Source: a virus | DNA length: 34,598 nt | IMG/VR virus record: IMGVR_UViG_3300031658_002151 | Coordinates: 1-34,598 of that record | Reading direction: 5' to 3' (one strand) | Part shown: piece by piece, positions 1-6,871 of the stretch | Layout: each line of letters opens with the position of its first letter | Position numbering within the stretch: position 1 is the first letter of the stretch | Notes under the pieces: model-generated | Told to the model about the DNA's origin: nothing | Databases searched by the model: none | The model's input: the letters and a program-made list of their open reading frames with translations, nothing else | Made by a program: the position numbers and the translations under genes

Positions 1-1
1 T

Positions 2-457
2 ATTGCAACAGAAGGCTTTACTAATAGCCACATGATGCGCGGGATAGAACTAGAGCCTCAAGCACGAGTGGCTTATGAACTTAAAAACAATTTGTGGGTA
101 ACTGAGATTGCTTTTGTTGACCATCCTGCTATTGCAATGTCTGGTGCTAGTCCTGATGGGTTGGTTGTTAGTGATGGGATGTTAGAAATTAAATGTCCAG
201 CACCTAAAACACACATTAAATATTTACTTGATGGGCGTGTACCAGCCAAATATAAGAATCAAATGGCATGGCAGATGGCGTGTACTGGGCGCAATTGGGT
301 GGACTTTATGTCTTTCTGCCCTGAGTTACCTTGGAATATGCAGTCGTTTATTATTCGCTATGAACGTGATGACGATTTGATTGCAGAATTAGAATCAAAA
401 GTAAATGAATTTAATAATGAAGTTTCAGAAGTGATTAAAAGATTAAAGGGACTTTAA
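2..457 (+). CDS. YqaJ / lambda-exonuclease-like viral recombinase (5' partial)
   Basis: The reading frame is open from base 2, so the start lies outside the window; the ATG at 32 is internal to the conserved region. Family signatures are visible: RGIELEPQAR, then SPDGLV and LEIKCP. These correspond to the PD-(D/E)xK active site (Asp42, Glu52 and Lys54 counted from the ATG at 32). Known members are 5'-3' double-strand exonucleases that make 3' tails for strand annealing. The gene precedes a small protein and SSB, which fits a phage recombination/replication block, but no RecT/Bet-type annealase is seen in the window. Its stop overlaps the next start as TAATG, suggesting translational coupling. 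Confidence 0.88.
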   Translation: MATEGFTNSHMMRGIELEPQARVAYELKNNLWVTEIAFVDHPAIAMSGASPDGLVVSDGMLEIKCPAPKTHIKYLLDGRVPAKYKNQMAWQMACTGRNWVDFMSFCPELPWNMQSFIIRYERDDDLIAELESKVNEFNNEVSEVIKRLKGL

Positions 458-657
458 TGCAGTACGAGAAAATGAATTTGGTTACAAAGCACGGTCAAGT
501 AAAAGGTGCAGACGGAACACTAAGACCCAACTGGGTTAAGGTGGGTGAAACCCATGAAACGCGAAACGGTGGAATCAGCTTTAAGATTGATGTTTTGCCA
601 GTGGATTTTGATGGCTGGATTAATTTAGCTTTACCAAACGAAGAATTTAATTATTAG
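457..657 (+). CDS. Small conserved-looking phage protein, function unknown
   Basis: A 66-aa product with no signal peptide or membrane segment. The sequence looks like a compact beta-rich fold: WVKVGETHE, then GGISFKIDVLPV, then INLALP. It starts inside the stop of the exonuclease (TAATG) and ends 11 bases before the SSB start, so it is clearly part of that operon. I do not recognise the family. Its place between a recombination nuclease and SSB suggests a role in DNA metabolism, but that is inference from position only. Confidence 0.7.
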   Translation: MQYEKMNLVTKHGQVKGADGTLRPNWVKVGETHETRNGGISFKIDVLPVDFDGWINLALPNEEFNY

Positions 658-668
658 GAGATATGAAC

Positions 669-1067
669 ATGAATACATTATCAGCAATAGGAAACTTACC
701 AAGAGATGCAGAGCTTCGCTTCTTACCTGACAGCACACCAGTTTTGAGTTTTAGTGTAGCACTAAACAGCGGTTATGGTGATAAGGCACAGACTGACTGG
801 CTGGATTGCAGTTTATTTGGCAAGCGCGGTGAATCATTAGCACCAATTCTAACAAAAGGAATTAAGGTTGGGGTTACTGGTGAGCTTTCAACCAACAAGT
901 ATAAGACCAAGGAAGGTGAAGAAAAAACTTCATTGCGCTTGCGTGTAAATGCAGTCACGTTGACAGGCAACAAATCAGATGCCAGTGCAACCCCAAAAGC
1001 TACAGTTGCAGAAAAGCCTGATGCTAAATTGCCTGTTGATGGTTTTGAAAACGACATCCCTTTTTAA
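669..1067 (+). CDS. ssb: Single-stranded DNA-binding protein
   Basis: An OB-fold SSB of 132 aa. Visible features are the N-terminal strand (MNTLSAIGNLPRDAELRF), the FSVALN segment, the DWLDCSLFG turn, GVTGELSTNKY, and an acidic tail ending in DIPF, the usual protein-interaction tip. It coats single-stranded DNA during replication and recombination. Two in-frame ATGs exist, at 663 and 669. An AGGAG at 656-660 lies 8 bases before 669 but only 2 bases before 663, so 669 is the better start. It follows the exonuclease and the 66-aa gene in one operon. Confidence 0.92.
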   Translation: MNTLSAIGNLPRDAELRFLPDSTPVLSFSVALNSGYGDKAQTDWLDCSLFGKRGESLAPILTKGIKVGVTGELSTNKYKTKEGEEKTSLRLRVNAVTLTGNKSDASATPKATVAEKPDAKLPVDGFENDIPF

Positions 1068-1085
1068 ACAATTAGAAAGCTTACA

Positions 1086-1526
1086 ATGAAAATTAATACA
1101 ATTGACCCAGATATGTTTATAAGACATTTGCTAGGTATGTGCCAAGAGCCAATGACGTTGGTTGACTTATCAAAAAAAATGCAAATGAGTTATTCAACAG
1201 TGTACAAATACATGAAAATGTTAGAAGAAAATCACAAAGTGAATAAGACTTTAGATAAAAGTACAGGCACAAAAAAGTTTTGGTATCAAACAGCCAATGA
1301 ATTTTCGTCAACTCCTATTAGAAACAAAAGATTTATGAGGGATTTACCAAAGCCCAAGGAGAGTGACGGCCATAAAACTAAGCATAAAATAACAGATGAA
1401 GGTGTGGTTACTAAAAACGGTAGCAGCACTATAGTTCGTGGCTTTGATGGCTATCATCCTGAAAACGATCGCAGTAAAGCTAAAGTTAAATATTACGTTG
1501 GTGGCGGATCACTGGAGATGGTGTAA
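1086..1526 (+). CDS. Winged-helix-type DNA-binding protein, role unknown
   Basis: A 146-aa product. Residues about 20-60 look like a helix-turn-helix/winged-helix unit (MTLVDLSKKMQMSYSTVYKYMKMLEE), followed by a basic, hydrophilic C-terminal part rich in Lys, Asp and Gly. It lies between SSB and the DUF3310 gene and shares TAATG with the latter. The HTH points to DNA binding, perhaps local regulation or a replication accessory role. The target is unknown and I do not recognise a named family. Confidence 0.7.
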   Translation: MKINTIDPDMFIRHLLGMCQEPMTLVDLSKKMQMSYSTVYKYMKMLEENHKVNKTLDKSTGTKKFWYQTANEFSSTPIRNKRFMRDLPKPKESDGHKTKHKITDEGVVTKNGSSTIVRGFDGYHPENDRSKAKVKYYVGGGSLEMV

Positions 1527-1804
1527 TGGGTATAACAGCTAAAGAGTACAATGACCGTGTTAATAATGGTTCAACACTTGTAACAAAAGACAGCGCGTTA
1601 GATAAGCAAGTTGCTGGCACACATTACAAGTCAATGGCCATACAGCCTGTAGAATTTATCACAATGAATAACATTGGATTCTTAGAAGGTAACATTATTA
1701 AATACGTGTGCCGCCATCATGCTAAGAATGGTGTTGACGATATTAAAAAAGCCATTCACTACTGCGAGCTGTTGCTTGAAACTAAGTACGGGGAAAGCAA
1801 ATGA
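1526..1804 (+). CDS. DUF3310 family protein
   Basis: A 92-aa product matching the DUF3310 pattern common in phages: QVAGTHYKSMAIQPVEF, then GNIIKYVCRHHAKNG, then DDIKKAIHYCELLLE. Homologues are sometimes labelled nucleotide-kinase-like, but no biochemical role is firmly established to my knowledge. It starts in the stop of the HTH gene (TAATG), and its own stop overlaps the next start (ATGA). Confidence 0.85.
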   Translation: MGITAKEYNDRVNNGSTLVTKDSALDKQVAGTHYKSMAIQPVEFITMNNIGFLEGNIIKYVCRHHAKNGVDDIKKAIHYCELLLETKYGESK

Positions 1805-2010
1805 TACGCTTTAAAGATATTTGTGATTTAGTAGTTTTATTGGCAATGCTGGGGGGTTTTATTTTTATAGGAGTTTTAATCTGCATACGTTTTAATCAGA
1901 TGGATCAGATGGATAAGAAGGAACCTATCCCAGCAGAGCCAGTTGTTTGTATAGTTAAGTTACAATCTGGCCCAATAGGCACACACAATTTTAAAGGAGT
2001 AGTAAAATGA
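1801..2010 (+). CDS. Small single-pass membrane protein
   Basis: A 69-aa product. It has a short N-terminal polar segment, one strongly hydrophobic helix at about residues 9-29 (LVVLLAMLGGFIFIGVLICI), and a hydrophilic C-terminal tail with KKEPIPAEP. No lipobox is seen. It is coupled to the genes on both sides by ATGA overlaps. The function is unknown; early phage operons often carry such small inner-membrane proteins. Confidence 0.7.
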   Translation: MIRFKDICDLVVLLAMLGGFIFIGVLICIRFNQMDQMDKKEPIPAEPVVCIVKLQSGPIGTHNFKGVVK

Positions 2011-2174
2011 ATGTGTTAAAGGGAATACTTGCACTATGCACATTAGTTGGGGTGTTGTATGTAGGATTTTGGGCAACTAAGAATTTCAGCTACTATTTTA
2101 TGTATGACAGTTTAGTACAAGAAACTATTGCCAAGAATGTAAAAGCGGAATGTTTAATTATAAATAAGGAGTAG
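2007..2174 (+). CDS. Small membrane protein, 55 aa
   Basis: A 55-aa reading frame starting in ATGA overlap with the previous stop, with AAAGGAG at 1993-1999 about 7 bases upstream. Residues about 4-23 form a hydrophobic segment (LKGILALCTLVGVLYVGFW), followed by a polar tail with KNVKAECLIINKE. This is a signal anchor or single-pass topology. The family is not recognised. Operon position and a good ribosome-binding site make it a believable gene despite its size. Confidence 0.68.
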   Translation: MNVLKGILALCTLVGVLYVGFWATKNFSYYFMYDSLVQETIAKNVKAECLIINKE

Positions 2175-2178
2175 TACA

Positions 2179-2328
2179 ATGAAAACAATATTGATAGCAG
2201 TGGCTTTATTAACAACATCAATTGGTGCTTATGCAGCATGCACCACACACACAGTGTACCAAGGTGGTAGAACTACTGTATGTACTACTTGCTGTAACTA
2301 TGGCAACTGTACCACAACCTGTTACTAA
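2179..2328 (+). CDS. Tiny secreted Cys-rich protein
   Basis: A 49-aa product with a clear Sec signal peptide (MKTILIAVALLTTSIGAYA), probable signal peptidase I cleavage after AYA, and a mature part of about 30 residues. The mature part has six cysteines (21, 35, 38, 39, 44, 48), many Thr, and almost no charge. Cys21 sits at the mature end, so a lipoprotein is possible, but YAAC is a poor lipobox. GGAG at 2168-2171 lies upstream. The product would act in the periplasm or outer membrane. The family is not recognised. Confidence 0.68.
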   Translation: MKTILIAVALLTTSIGAYAACTTHTVYQGGRTTVCTTCCNYGNCTTTCY

Positions 2329-2501
2329 TGATTAAACTTGGTCGTATATCGGCAGAAAATATGGCGAAGTTTAACATGAGGCCAACGCATGACGAGCGAT
2401 ACAGGGATGCAAACTTAAAGCGTAGTGAGTTAGAATATGGCAAGGCATACGCAGAAGATGTCAAGCGATACATGGAGCAGATTAAAAAGCAGAAGAAATG
2501 A
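2328..2501 (+). CDS. Small basic helical protein
   Basis: A 57-aa product beginning inside the previous stop (TAATG). It is strongly charged and predicted helical, with many Lys/Arg and Glu (RYRDANLKRSELEYGKAY, then EQIKKQKK at the end). There is no membrane segment or cysteine. It is the last plus-strand gene before the convergent minus-strand block, whose first stop is only 27 bases away. The function is not recognised. Overlap coupling and unbroken coding are the support. Confidence 0.6.
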   Translation: MIKLGRISAENMAKFNMRPTHDERYRDANLKRSELEYGKAYAEDVKRYMEQIKKQKK

Positions 2502-2528
2502 GAATGTCAATATATTACATTAAAATCA

Positions 2529-2702
2529 TTAATGTTCGTAGCGGTCTGTTTCAACATACATGTGCAGGTCTTGGCCCTCTATGGTAATAGTGCCACGATT
2601 GGTATTAAAATATATAATTTCTTCATCAGAATCAATTTCAATACCTTCAAGCTCTGAGCCTAGCATCCTGTTGTACATGTCATACATATCTTTTTCAGCC
2701 AT
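2529..2702 (-). CDS. Small acidic protein, unknown function
   Basis: A 57-aa minus-strand frame, acidic, opening MAEKDMYDMYNRMLG and ending VETDRYEH. It is the last gene of the long leftward transcript and converges with the plus-strand block. Its ATG overlaps a TAA (TAATG) that closes a vestigial copy of the metallophosphoesterase 3' end (2701-2730). This implies that it once directly followed the phosphoesterase gene, before the carbamoyltransferase genes arrived. The family is not recognised. Confidence 0.65.
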   Translation of the reverse strand: MAEKDMYDMYNRMLGSELEGIEIDSDEEIIYFNTNRGTITIEGQDLHMYVETDRYEH

Positions 2703-2730
2703 TAGTAGTTGTACCTTTCTTTTAAGAACC
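2701..2730 (-). repeat. Flanking direct repeat, copy B (vestigial 3' end of phosphoesterase gene)
   Basis: This is 27/30 identical to 4275-4304. Read on the minus strand in the phosphoesterase frame, and including the adjoining Arg codon, it still encodes Arg-Phe-Leu-Lys-Glu-Arg-Tyr-Asn-Tyr-stop, the exact C-terminus of the gene at 4276-5037. All four base differences over these ten codons are synonymous. It overlaps the end of the carbamoyltransferase N-half gene and provides that gene's stop. Confidence 0.85.
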
Positions 2731-3690
2731 TAAATACAATGTAGTTTGCGGTTTTATTGTAGTATCACCAGTAACTATACGATACACCTTGATAGCTAAC
2801 CCAATTGCGTGACCAGCGTCATTTGAAACAGGCTCGCAATATAGATTAATATCATTAGGAAGGCTTTTTCTGTAATAGTAATTTGCAACACAGTTCAGGC
2901 CATACCCACCAGAGACACATACATTTTTACATTTTGATTTATCAATTGCAAGTTTAATCAAGTTTAACACTTTTTCTTGAGACCATGCTTGCACACTTTT
3001 TGCAATCTCATTGTCGTATGAAGACAGCCCCATAGTCTTACCTTCTTCAAATTGTTTAAACCCAAGCTTTTTAGTAACCCTGCTATATGTAGATCCTATT
3101 CCATTTTCTGGAGTATTAAATTCTTGATACAGTTTTTTGCACTTGGTGTAACTAATTTTCCATATACTTTCACGTTCAAATATAGTGTCTGTACAATCTC
3201 CAGCAAGTGACGTGCCTTGCCCATCAACAACTACACATACTGCTTCTTTAAAACCAGAGTTATAAAATGATTGGACCGCATGTATATTATGGTGTGATGC
3301 TAAGTCAATATAAAGTTTAGTTTCAGGCTTTGCAAATTGTGTTAGATATTCACTTACTAAATTCCACCGCTGAATATCAAAATTCTTATATAGCTCAGTT
3401 GATTTGTCGGCAATTATATTAGTAATATGCTTAAGAGCATCTTCATTATATTCTATAATAAGGTTGTCTAAGCCAGGCATGCCAGCATGATTGCCATCTA
3501 TTAAAAGTGCAATGTAATCTACACTAGAAGTGTATTCTTTAATTTTACTTAAGACTTTAAAACTAGAATCATTTATTAAACTATATTTATTGCCTGACAA
3601 TCTTTCTTCTTCTAAAAAGAGCAGAACTTCTCCATCTTTTAATAGGCAGATTGACCCATGATGCGAAATATTAATTCCTAATATGTACAT
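2722..3690 (-). CDS. Carbamoyltransferase (NodU/CmcH/TobZ family), N-terminal half as a separate gene
   Basis: A 322-aa product corresponding to the N-terminal (Kae1-like) two-thirds of O-carbamoyltransferases, which move a carbamoyl group from carbamoyl phosphate via an adenylate to sugar hydroxyls. Motifs in order: GINISHHGSICLLKDGE and EEERLS near the start, SHHNIHA then VVVDGQG, EGKTMGLSSY, VSGGYGLNCVANYYY and NDAGHAIG. It stops right after LYLG, where family members continue into the C-terminal domain. That domain is encoded by the gene just upstream (3690-4211), and the two are coupled by TGATG. The stop comes from repeat copy B. Whether the split protein is active is unknown. Confidence 0.9.
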   Translation of the reverse strand: MYILGINISHHGSICLLKDGEVLLFLEEERLSGNKYSLINDSSFKVLSKIKEYTSSVDYIALLIDGNHAGMPGLDNLIIEYNEDALKHITNIIADKSTELYKNFDIQRWNLVSEYLTQFAKPETKLYIDLASHHNIHAVQSFYNSGFKEAVCVVVDGQGTSLAGDCTDTIFERESIWKISYTKCKKLYQEFNTPENGIGSTYSRVTKKLGFKQFEEGKTMGLSSYDNEIAKSVQAWSQEKVLNLIKLAIDKSKCKNVCVSGGYGLNCVANYYYRKSLPNDINLYCEPVSNDAGHAIGLAIKVYRIVTGDTTIKPQTTLYLGS

Positions 3691-4211
3691 CAGTTTGGAA
3701 CCTTTACCAGCTTACCAGCATCAGGCAAGTAAAGATATTCAATTGCTGAACTGCGAAGTGTGTGCAAGGCATTGTCTATTGTTTCAACCAGCGGATTGCC
3801 AGCTAAATTAAATGATGTGTTAAAAAGCATAGGAACTTTAGTCCTAGAATAAAACTCTGATATTAAATTATACCAATGTTTGTTTTGAGTAGAAGTAACA
3901 GTTTGAATCCTGCATGTGTGATCTACATGGATAACTGCTGGCACTTTTTCTATGGCTATTGGAAATACATTAACTGCATACATCATAAATGGGGACTCTT
4001 CCAAACCTGCCATGTCAAACCATTGATGCGCATGCTCTAACATAACTGATGCTGCAAATGGCCTGAACCATTCCCGTCTTTTAACTACATTTACAATATC
4101 TTTACCTTTAGGATTTCGTGGGTCAAACATTAATGTTCTATTACCCAAGGCTCGTGGCCCCGCTTCTGACCTGCCTTGGAAAAGTGCAACAATATTTTGT
4201 GCTTCAATCAA
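3690..4211 (-). CDS. Carbamoyltransferase, C-terminal domain as a separate upstream gene
   Basis: A 173-aa product carrying the YrdC-like C-terminal carbamoyltransferase domain: ALFQGRSEAGPRALGNR, KRREWFRPFAASV, VIHVDHTCRIQTV and MLFNTSFNLAGNPLVET. It lies upstream of the N-terminal half, so gene order is permuted relative to the protein. The listed start is TTG at 4211 with no good Shine-Dalgarno. The frame is open for 28 more codons up to a TGA at 4296-4298, and that stretch contains further family-like sequence (FDNQLKERETIID) but no ATG. Poor initiation is a real weakness of the split-enzyme idea. Confidence 0.82.
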   Translation of the reverse strand: MIEAQNIVALFQGRSEAGPRALGNRTLMFDPRNPKGKDIVNVVKRREWFRPFAASVMLEHAHQWFDMAGLEESPFMMYAVNVFPIAIEKVPAVIHVDHTCRIQTVTSTQNKHWYNLISEFYSRTKVPMLFNTSFNLAGNPLVETIDNALHTLRSSAIEYLYLPDAGKLVKVPN

Positions 4212-4274
4212 GTCTATAATATCAGAGTATGTAGCATCAATAATTGTTTCTCGTTCTTTAAGTTGATTATCGAA

Positions 4275-4304
4275 ATTAATAGTTGTATCTTTCTTTCAAG
4301 AACC
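4275..4304 (-). repeat. Flanking direct repeat, copy A (live 3' end of phosphoesterase gene)
   Basis: The last codons of the metallophosphoesterase gene, repeated at 2701-2730 with 27 of 30 bases identical. The two copies bracket the carbamoyltransferase pair. The frame of the C-half, read back into this copy, meets a TGA at 4296-4298. This aligns exactly with the TAA at 2722-2724 that ends the N-half in copy B, so both halves share one frame through the repeat. Confidence 0.85.
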
Positions 4305-5037
4305 GAATTGAAACAGCCATTTCATCAAAGCTACCATCATCAACTTCGTGTAGCACATAAAAACCGCGATAGTGCTTGTTGCCCTGCGCGCCCAAGTAAT
4401 CTTCATGGTGTTCATAGCAACTGCCACAGATTATAGAAGTCATTTCTTTACCATCAGCTCGCTTACCGTAGGCAATATTTCTGCCTTGTTGGTGGCCAGC
4501 AAAGCATGACATGTGTTGTTTGTTTAATGTTGCTTGGGCAGTAGTGATAGGCCTTCCCATAACGCCGCTAGTAAAGTAATGCGAGTAGGCGACCCCATTA
4601 ATAACAACAACATCAAGGAAGGGATGAACTTCCCAGTCCTGATATGGAAGGTCATCGGTGGAGATAAGTCCATCAAGCTTTCTGTCTTCATTGATGGCCC
4701 TGTTAATTCTATGCTCGTGATTGCCTAGCGTCATTACTAAGCGAGGCTTATATTTCTTTTTCTTATGTATCTTTGCGTCTTTATTAAACTGAAAGATGGG
4801 CTTTAGGAGAGCATCCATAGCATCTCTGGCAGACCAAATATCTTTCTGGTAGCTACGCCCTTCAAAAGATTTCATACCCCTGTCATACGAGCTTAAAGAT
4901 TCCATGTCTGCAAAGTCGCCAATGCACACAATAACTTCTGGCTTCTTGTCAACAATATAATTACCCAAGCATTTAAGAAATGTAAAATCGCTGCCATCTT
5001 TAGCTTGAACGTCAGGTATTACTAGGTGTGTCGTCAT
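4276..5037 (-). CDS. Calcineurin-like metallophosphoesterase
   Basis: A 253-aa product with the metallophosphoesterase blocks: IPDVQ (Asp9) near the N-terminus, CIGDFAD (Asp41), TLGNHEHR (Asn106, His107) and, near the C-terminus, CFAGHQQGR. Metal-binding Asp, Asn and His residues are in the expected order. The substrate (nucleic acid, nucleotide or phosphoprotein) cannot be told. Similar genes occur downstream of the lysis genes in many podoviruses. Its C-terminus RFLKERYNY lies in a sequence duplicated on the far side of the carbamoyltransferase genes. A short non-coding gap separates it from the endopeptidase gene. Confidence 0.85.
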   Translation of the reverse strand: MTTHLVIPDVQAKDGSDFTFLKCLGNYIVDKKPEVIVCIGDFADMESLSSYDRGMKSFEGRSYQKDIWSARDAMDALLKPIFQFNKDAKIHKKKKYKPRLVMTLGNHEHRINRAINEDRKLDGLISTDDLPYQDWEVHPFLDVVVINGVAYSHYFTSGVMGRPITTAQATLNKQHMSCFAGHQQGRNIAYGKRADGKEMTSIICGSCYEHHEDYLGAQGNKHYRGFYVLHEVDDGSFDEMAVSIRFLKERYNY

Positions 5038-5069
5038 AACTTTAGAAGTTCCCTTCCACTAAGTTACTG

Positions 5070-5501
5070 TTAGTTATACACCTTTGCGCCAGACTTGTCA
5101 ATAACCAGCATTTGCCTTCTAGGTTTTTCACCAGCTTGTGCAAATCCAATGTGAATCCATGAATTAAATTCCAAGATAAGTTGGTCGAACTCAATGCTTG
5201 ATTCTGCTAACGCTTTCATAATCTCAGGAACTGTTCCAAAGCCTTGACAATTGAAGTCAGCAGCCAATCCTTTAAGATGGTACGAAGTATCTTTGCTTCT
5301 TAACTTGCGGTTTAGTTTTAGGCAACGATAGCCACTAGAAATTCTCATTGAATTACTATACAGCTTGGCTCTTACCGCTTCCAATCCATGAGCAAGTATC
5401 TCTAAGTTAGCTAACGCTTCAGGGGTTGGGGTATTGTCAATGCCAAGCCTTGTTGCAGTGTTGCTATCAATTAATTCAGCCAAGCTAAAGTGTGGTGTCA
5501 C
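5070..5501 (-). CDS. M15-family peptidase endolysin
   Basis: A 143-aa product of the peptidase M15A type (D-Ala-D-Ala carboxypeptidase/endopeptidase). It has ISSGYRC, then SYHLKGLAADF, which supplies zinc ligands His75 and Asp82, and SWIHIGF, which supplies His117. Such enzymes cut peptidoglycan cross-links. There is no signal peptide, so it depends on the holin encoded just upstream, whose stop overlaps this start (ATGA). Length is usual for single-domain phage members. Its position after holin supports an endolysin role. Confidence 0.9.
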   Translation of the reverse strand: MTPHFSLAELIDSNTATRLGIDNTPTPEALANLEILAHGLEAVRAKLYSNSMRISSGYRCLKLNRKLRSKDTSYHLKGLAADFNCQGFGTVPEIMKALAESSIEFDQLILEFNSWIHIGFAQAGEKPRRQMLVIDKSGAKVYN

Positions 5502-5890
5502 TTAGTAATACCCTTTAATTTTTCATAGGTTCTTAAACTAGCCATGCCTAACATCCCAAAGGTAAGCTCCATCAATACGTCTGCATTAATCTTTGGTAGG
5601 TCTTGCTCTACACCATTAAGATGCAATATCCAGTCAGCTATTGGGTAGCCAATAAACAGCCAAAAAAATCCGAAGGCACAACTCCATCCTATTGCTGGTC
5701 GCCAACCACTAACAAAAATGTTAGCGTGACTTGCCTCAGTTTTGTTTACTTCTATCTGAGCTAGGTTAAGTTTGTTAGCGTTATCAACAAGTGAACGTTC
5801 GATCTCTTGCTTTGCTTTTGCAGCACCAGCTTTGTCAGGCACAACCCTATCAATGACCGTGCCTATTAATGGAAGTAATATGTTTAACAT
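5498..5890 (-). CDS. Holin, 3TM family
   Basis: A 130-aa product resembling the phage holin_3TMs family. It has an N-terminal hydrophobic/amphipathic segment with LLPLIGTVIDRVVPDKAGA, a helical charged stretch, then FVSGWRPAIGW leading into a membrane helix (CAFGFFWLFIGYPIADWIL), and a third hydrophobic segment near LMELTFGMLGMASL. It would form the inner-membrane lesion that releases the endolysin. It is coupled to the genes on both sides by ATGA or single-base overlap. Confidence 0.87.
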   Translation of the reverse strand: MLNILLPLIGTVIDRVVPDKAGAAKAKQEIERSLVDNANKLNLAQIEVNKTEASHANIFVSGWRPAIGWSCAFGFFWLFIGYPIADWILHLNGVEQDLPKINADVLMELTFGMLGMASLRTYEKLKGITK

Positions 5891-6123
5891 TATTTATCAA
5901 CCTTGTTTTCTAGCTTGTCATAAATTCTGGTAAGCATAGCTTCAAACTTATCAAAACGGGCATCCAAGTCTTCCTTGCGAACATAGCGTGTAGGCAGATC
6001 TACTTCTAAATCTTTCATGTCATTCTTAAGATCTTGCACTGCGTCCCATAGCTGACGGGCAAACCAACCTAGTATAGATAAAACAGTGCCTATAATTATG
6101 TTAAGTATTTCTTGAAATTCCAT
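5890..6123 (-). CDS. Small TM plus coiled-coil protein of the lysis cassette
   Basis: A 77-aa product: an N-terminal transmembrane helix (ILNIIIGTVLSILGWFARQLW) followed by a charged coiled coil (VQDLKNDMKDLEV, then RYVRKEDLDARFDKFEAM). This is the topology of inner-membrane spanins, but comparable proteins next to phage holins also have unassigned roles. It directly precedes the holin gene. No nested Rz1-like lipoprotein frame was noticed. The spanin label is therefore only a possibility; a lysis-cassette membrane protein is what the sequence supports. Confidence 0.65.
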   Translation of the reverse strand: MEFQEILNIIIGTVLSILGWFARQLWDAVQDLKNDMKDLEVDLPTRYVRKEDLDARFDKFEAMLTRIYDKLENKVDK

Positions 6124-6145
6124 GAGTTACTTTCCTAACTTGTTG

Positions 6146-6871
6146 TTATCTTACTTGGGTAAGCATTATATCGGGACCAGATGTACCTAAACATCCATTG
6201 CAGCTGATTAAATGTTTATCACTTTTCAGCAACTGTTTAACCGCTTCTTCATTTAGCTCAACTCCGTCCTCTTGTACTTTATTAACTACTGGGACAAAAC
6301 ATTTATAATACTTCCCATGAGAGATTGTATTACATTTATGAACTTGTGCATAGTCACAATTGTTATATGTTTTTTGTGCGTCCCTATGTATATCAATTAC
6401 CGCATGTATCTTTTTAAACCTTGATGGTATATGGCAATGAAAAATGACATTGTATTCTTTACATTTTTGTTCCGCATACTTCTTAACATAAGCATTATCT
6501 ATATTAGTCCCAGGGTATAATGACAGTACCAATAAATCAATATGTTCCCAGAACTCTGTAGGTTGCCTGTCTAATAGTTGACCATTTGTATGAACTTTTG
6601 TTATATCAGATACGTTATATTTTTTTACTATCTTTAATAGGTCAACAAGTTTCTTGTGTAGTAATGCCTCTCCGCCAGATATTGCAAACTCGCCAGCATG
6701 AAGAAACTTAGACGCTGCTTCTACATCTTTCTCAAAAATATCTACATCAATAAATGATGCCTTTGTTGACTTTAATTCTGACTTAGATAAGCATCCATTG
6801 CAACTTAATGTGCAGTGAGTAACAACTGGGTAAGTTAAATATGGGACGTTAATCATTTTTTTTAAACCCAT
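6146..6871 (-). CDS. Radical SAM protein with SPASM-like auxiliary Fe-S cysteines
   Basis: A 241-aa product with the CX3CX2C cluster motif (Cys20, Cys24, Cys27 in HCTLSCNGC), the SAM-binding AISGGEALL region, and further C-terminal cysteines (CDYAQVHKC, GKYYKCF, then SCNGC at 224-227) resembling a SPASM/twitch auxiliary cluster. Such enzymes do radical chemistry on peptides or sugars; the substrate is unknown. The start overlaps the glycosyltransferase gene by 23 bases. A second ATG (Met6) gives an 8-base overlap and is equally plausible. It lies at the 3' end of the surface-modification island. Confidence 0.83.
   Translation of the reverse strand: MGLKKMINVPYLTYPVVTHCTLSCNGCLSKSELKSTKASFIDVDIFEKDVEAASKFLHAGEFAISGGEALLHKKLVDLLKIVKKYNVSDITKVHTNGQLLDRQPTEFWEHIDLLVLSLYPGTNIDNAYVKKYAEQKCKEYNVIFHCHIPSRFKKIHAVIDIHRDAQKTYNNCDYAQVHKCNTISHGKYYKCFVPVVNKVQEDGVELNEEAVKQLLKSDKHLISCNGCLGTSGPDIMLTQVR

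Noticed and set aside
2285-2473. 62-aa minus-strand frame opposite the small plus-strand genes
   Set aside because: It lies antisense to two tightly coupled plus-strand genes (the secreted Cys-rich and the basic helical protein), has no ribosome-binding site and no protein-like motif.
4276-4304. Possible frameshift fusing the phosphoesterase to the carbamoyltransferase C-half
   Set aside because: It would need a +1 shift in the last codons, with no slippery site for it and no biological reason; the repeat explains the local sequence.
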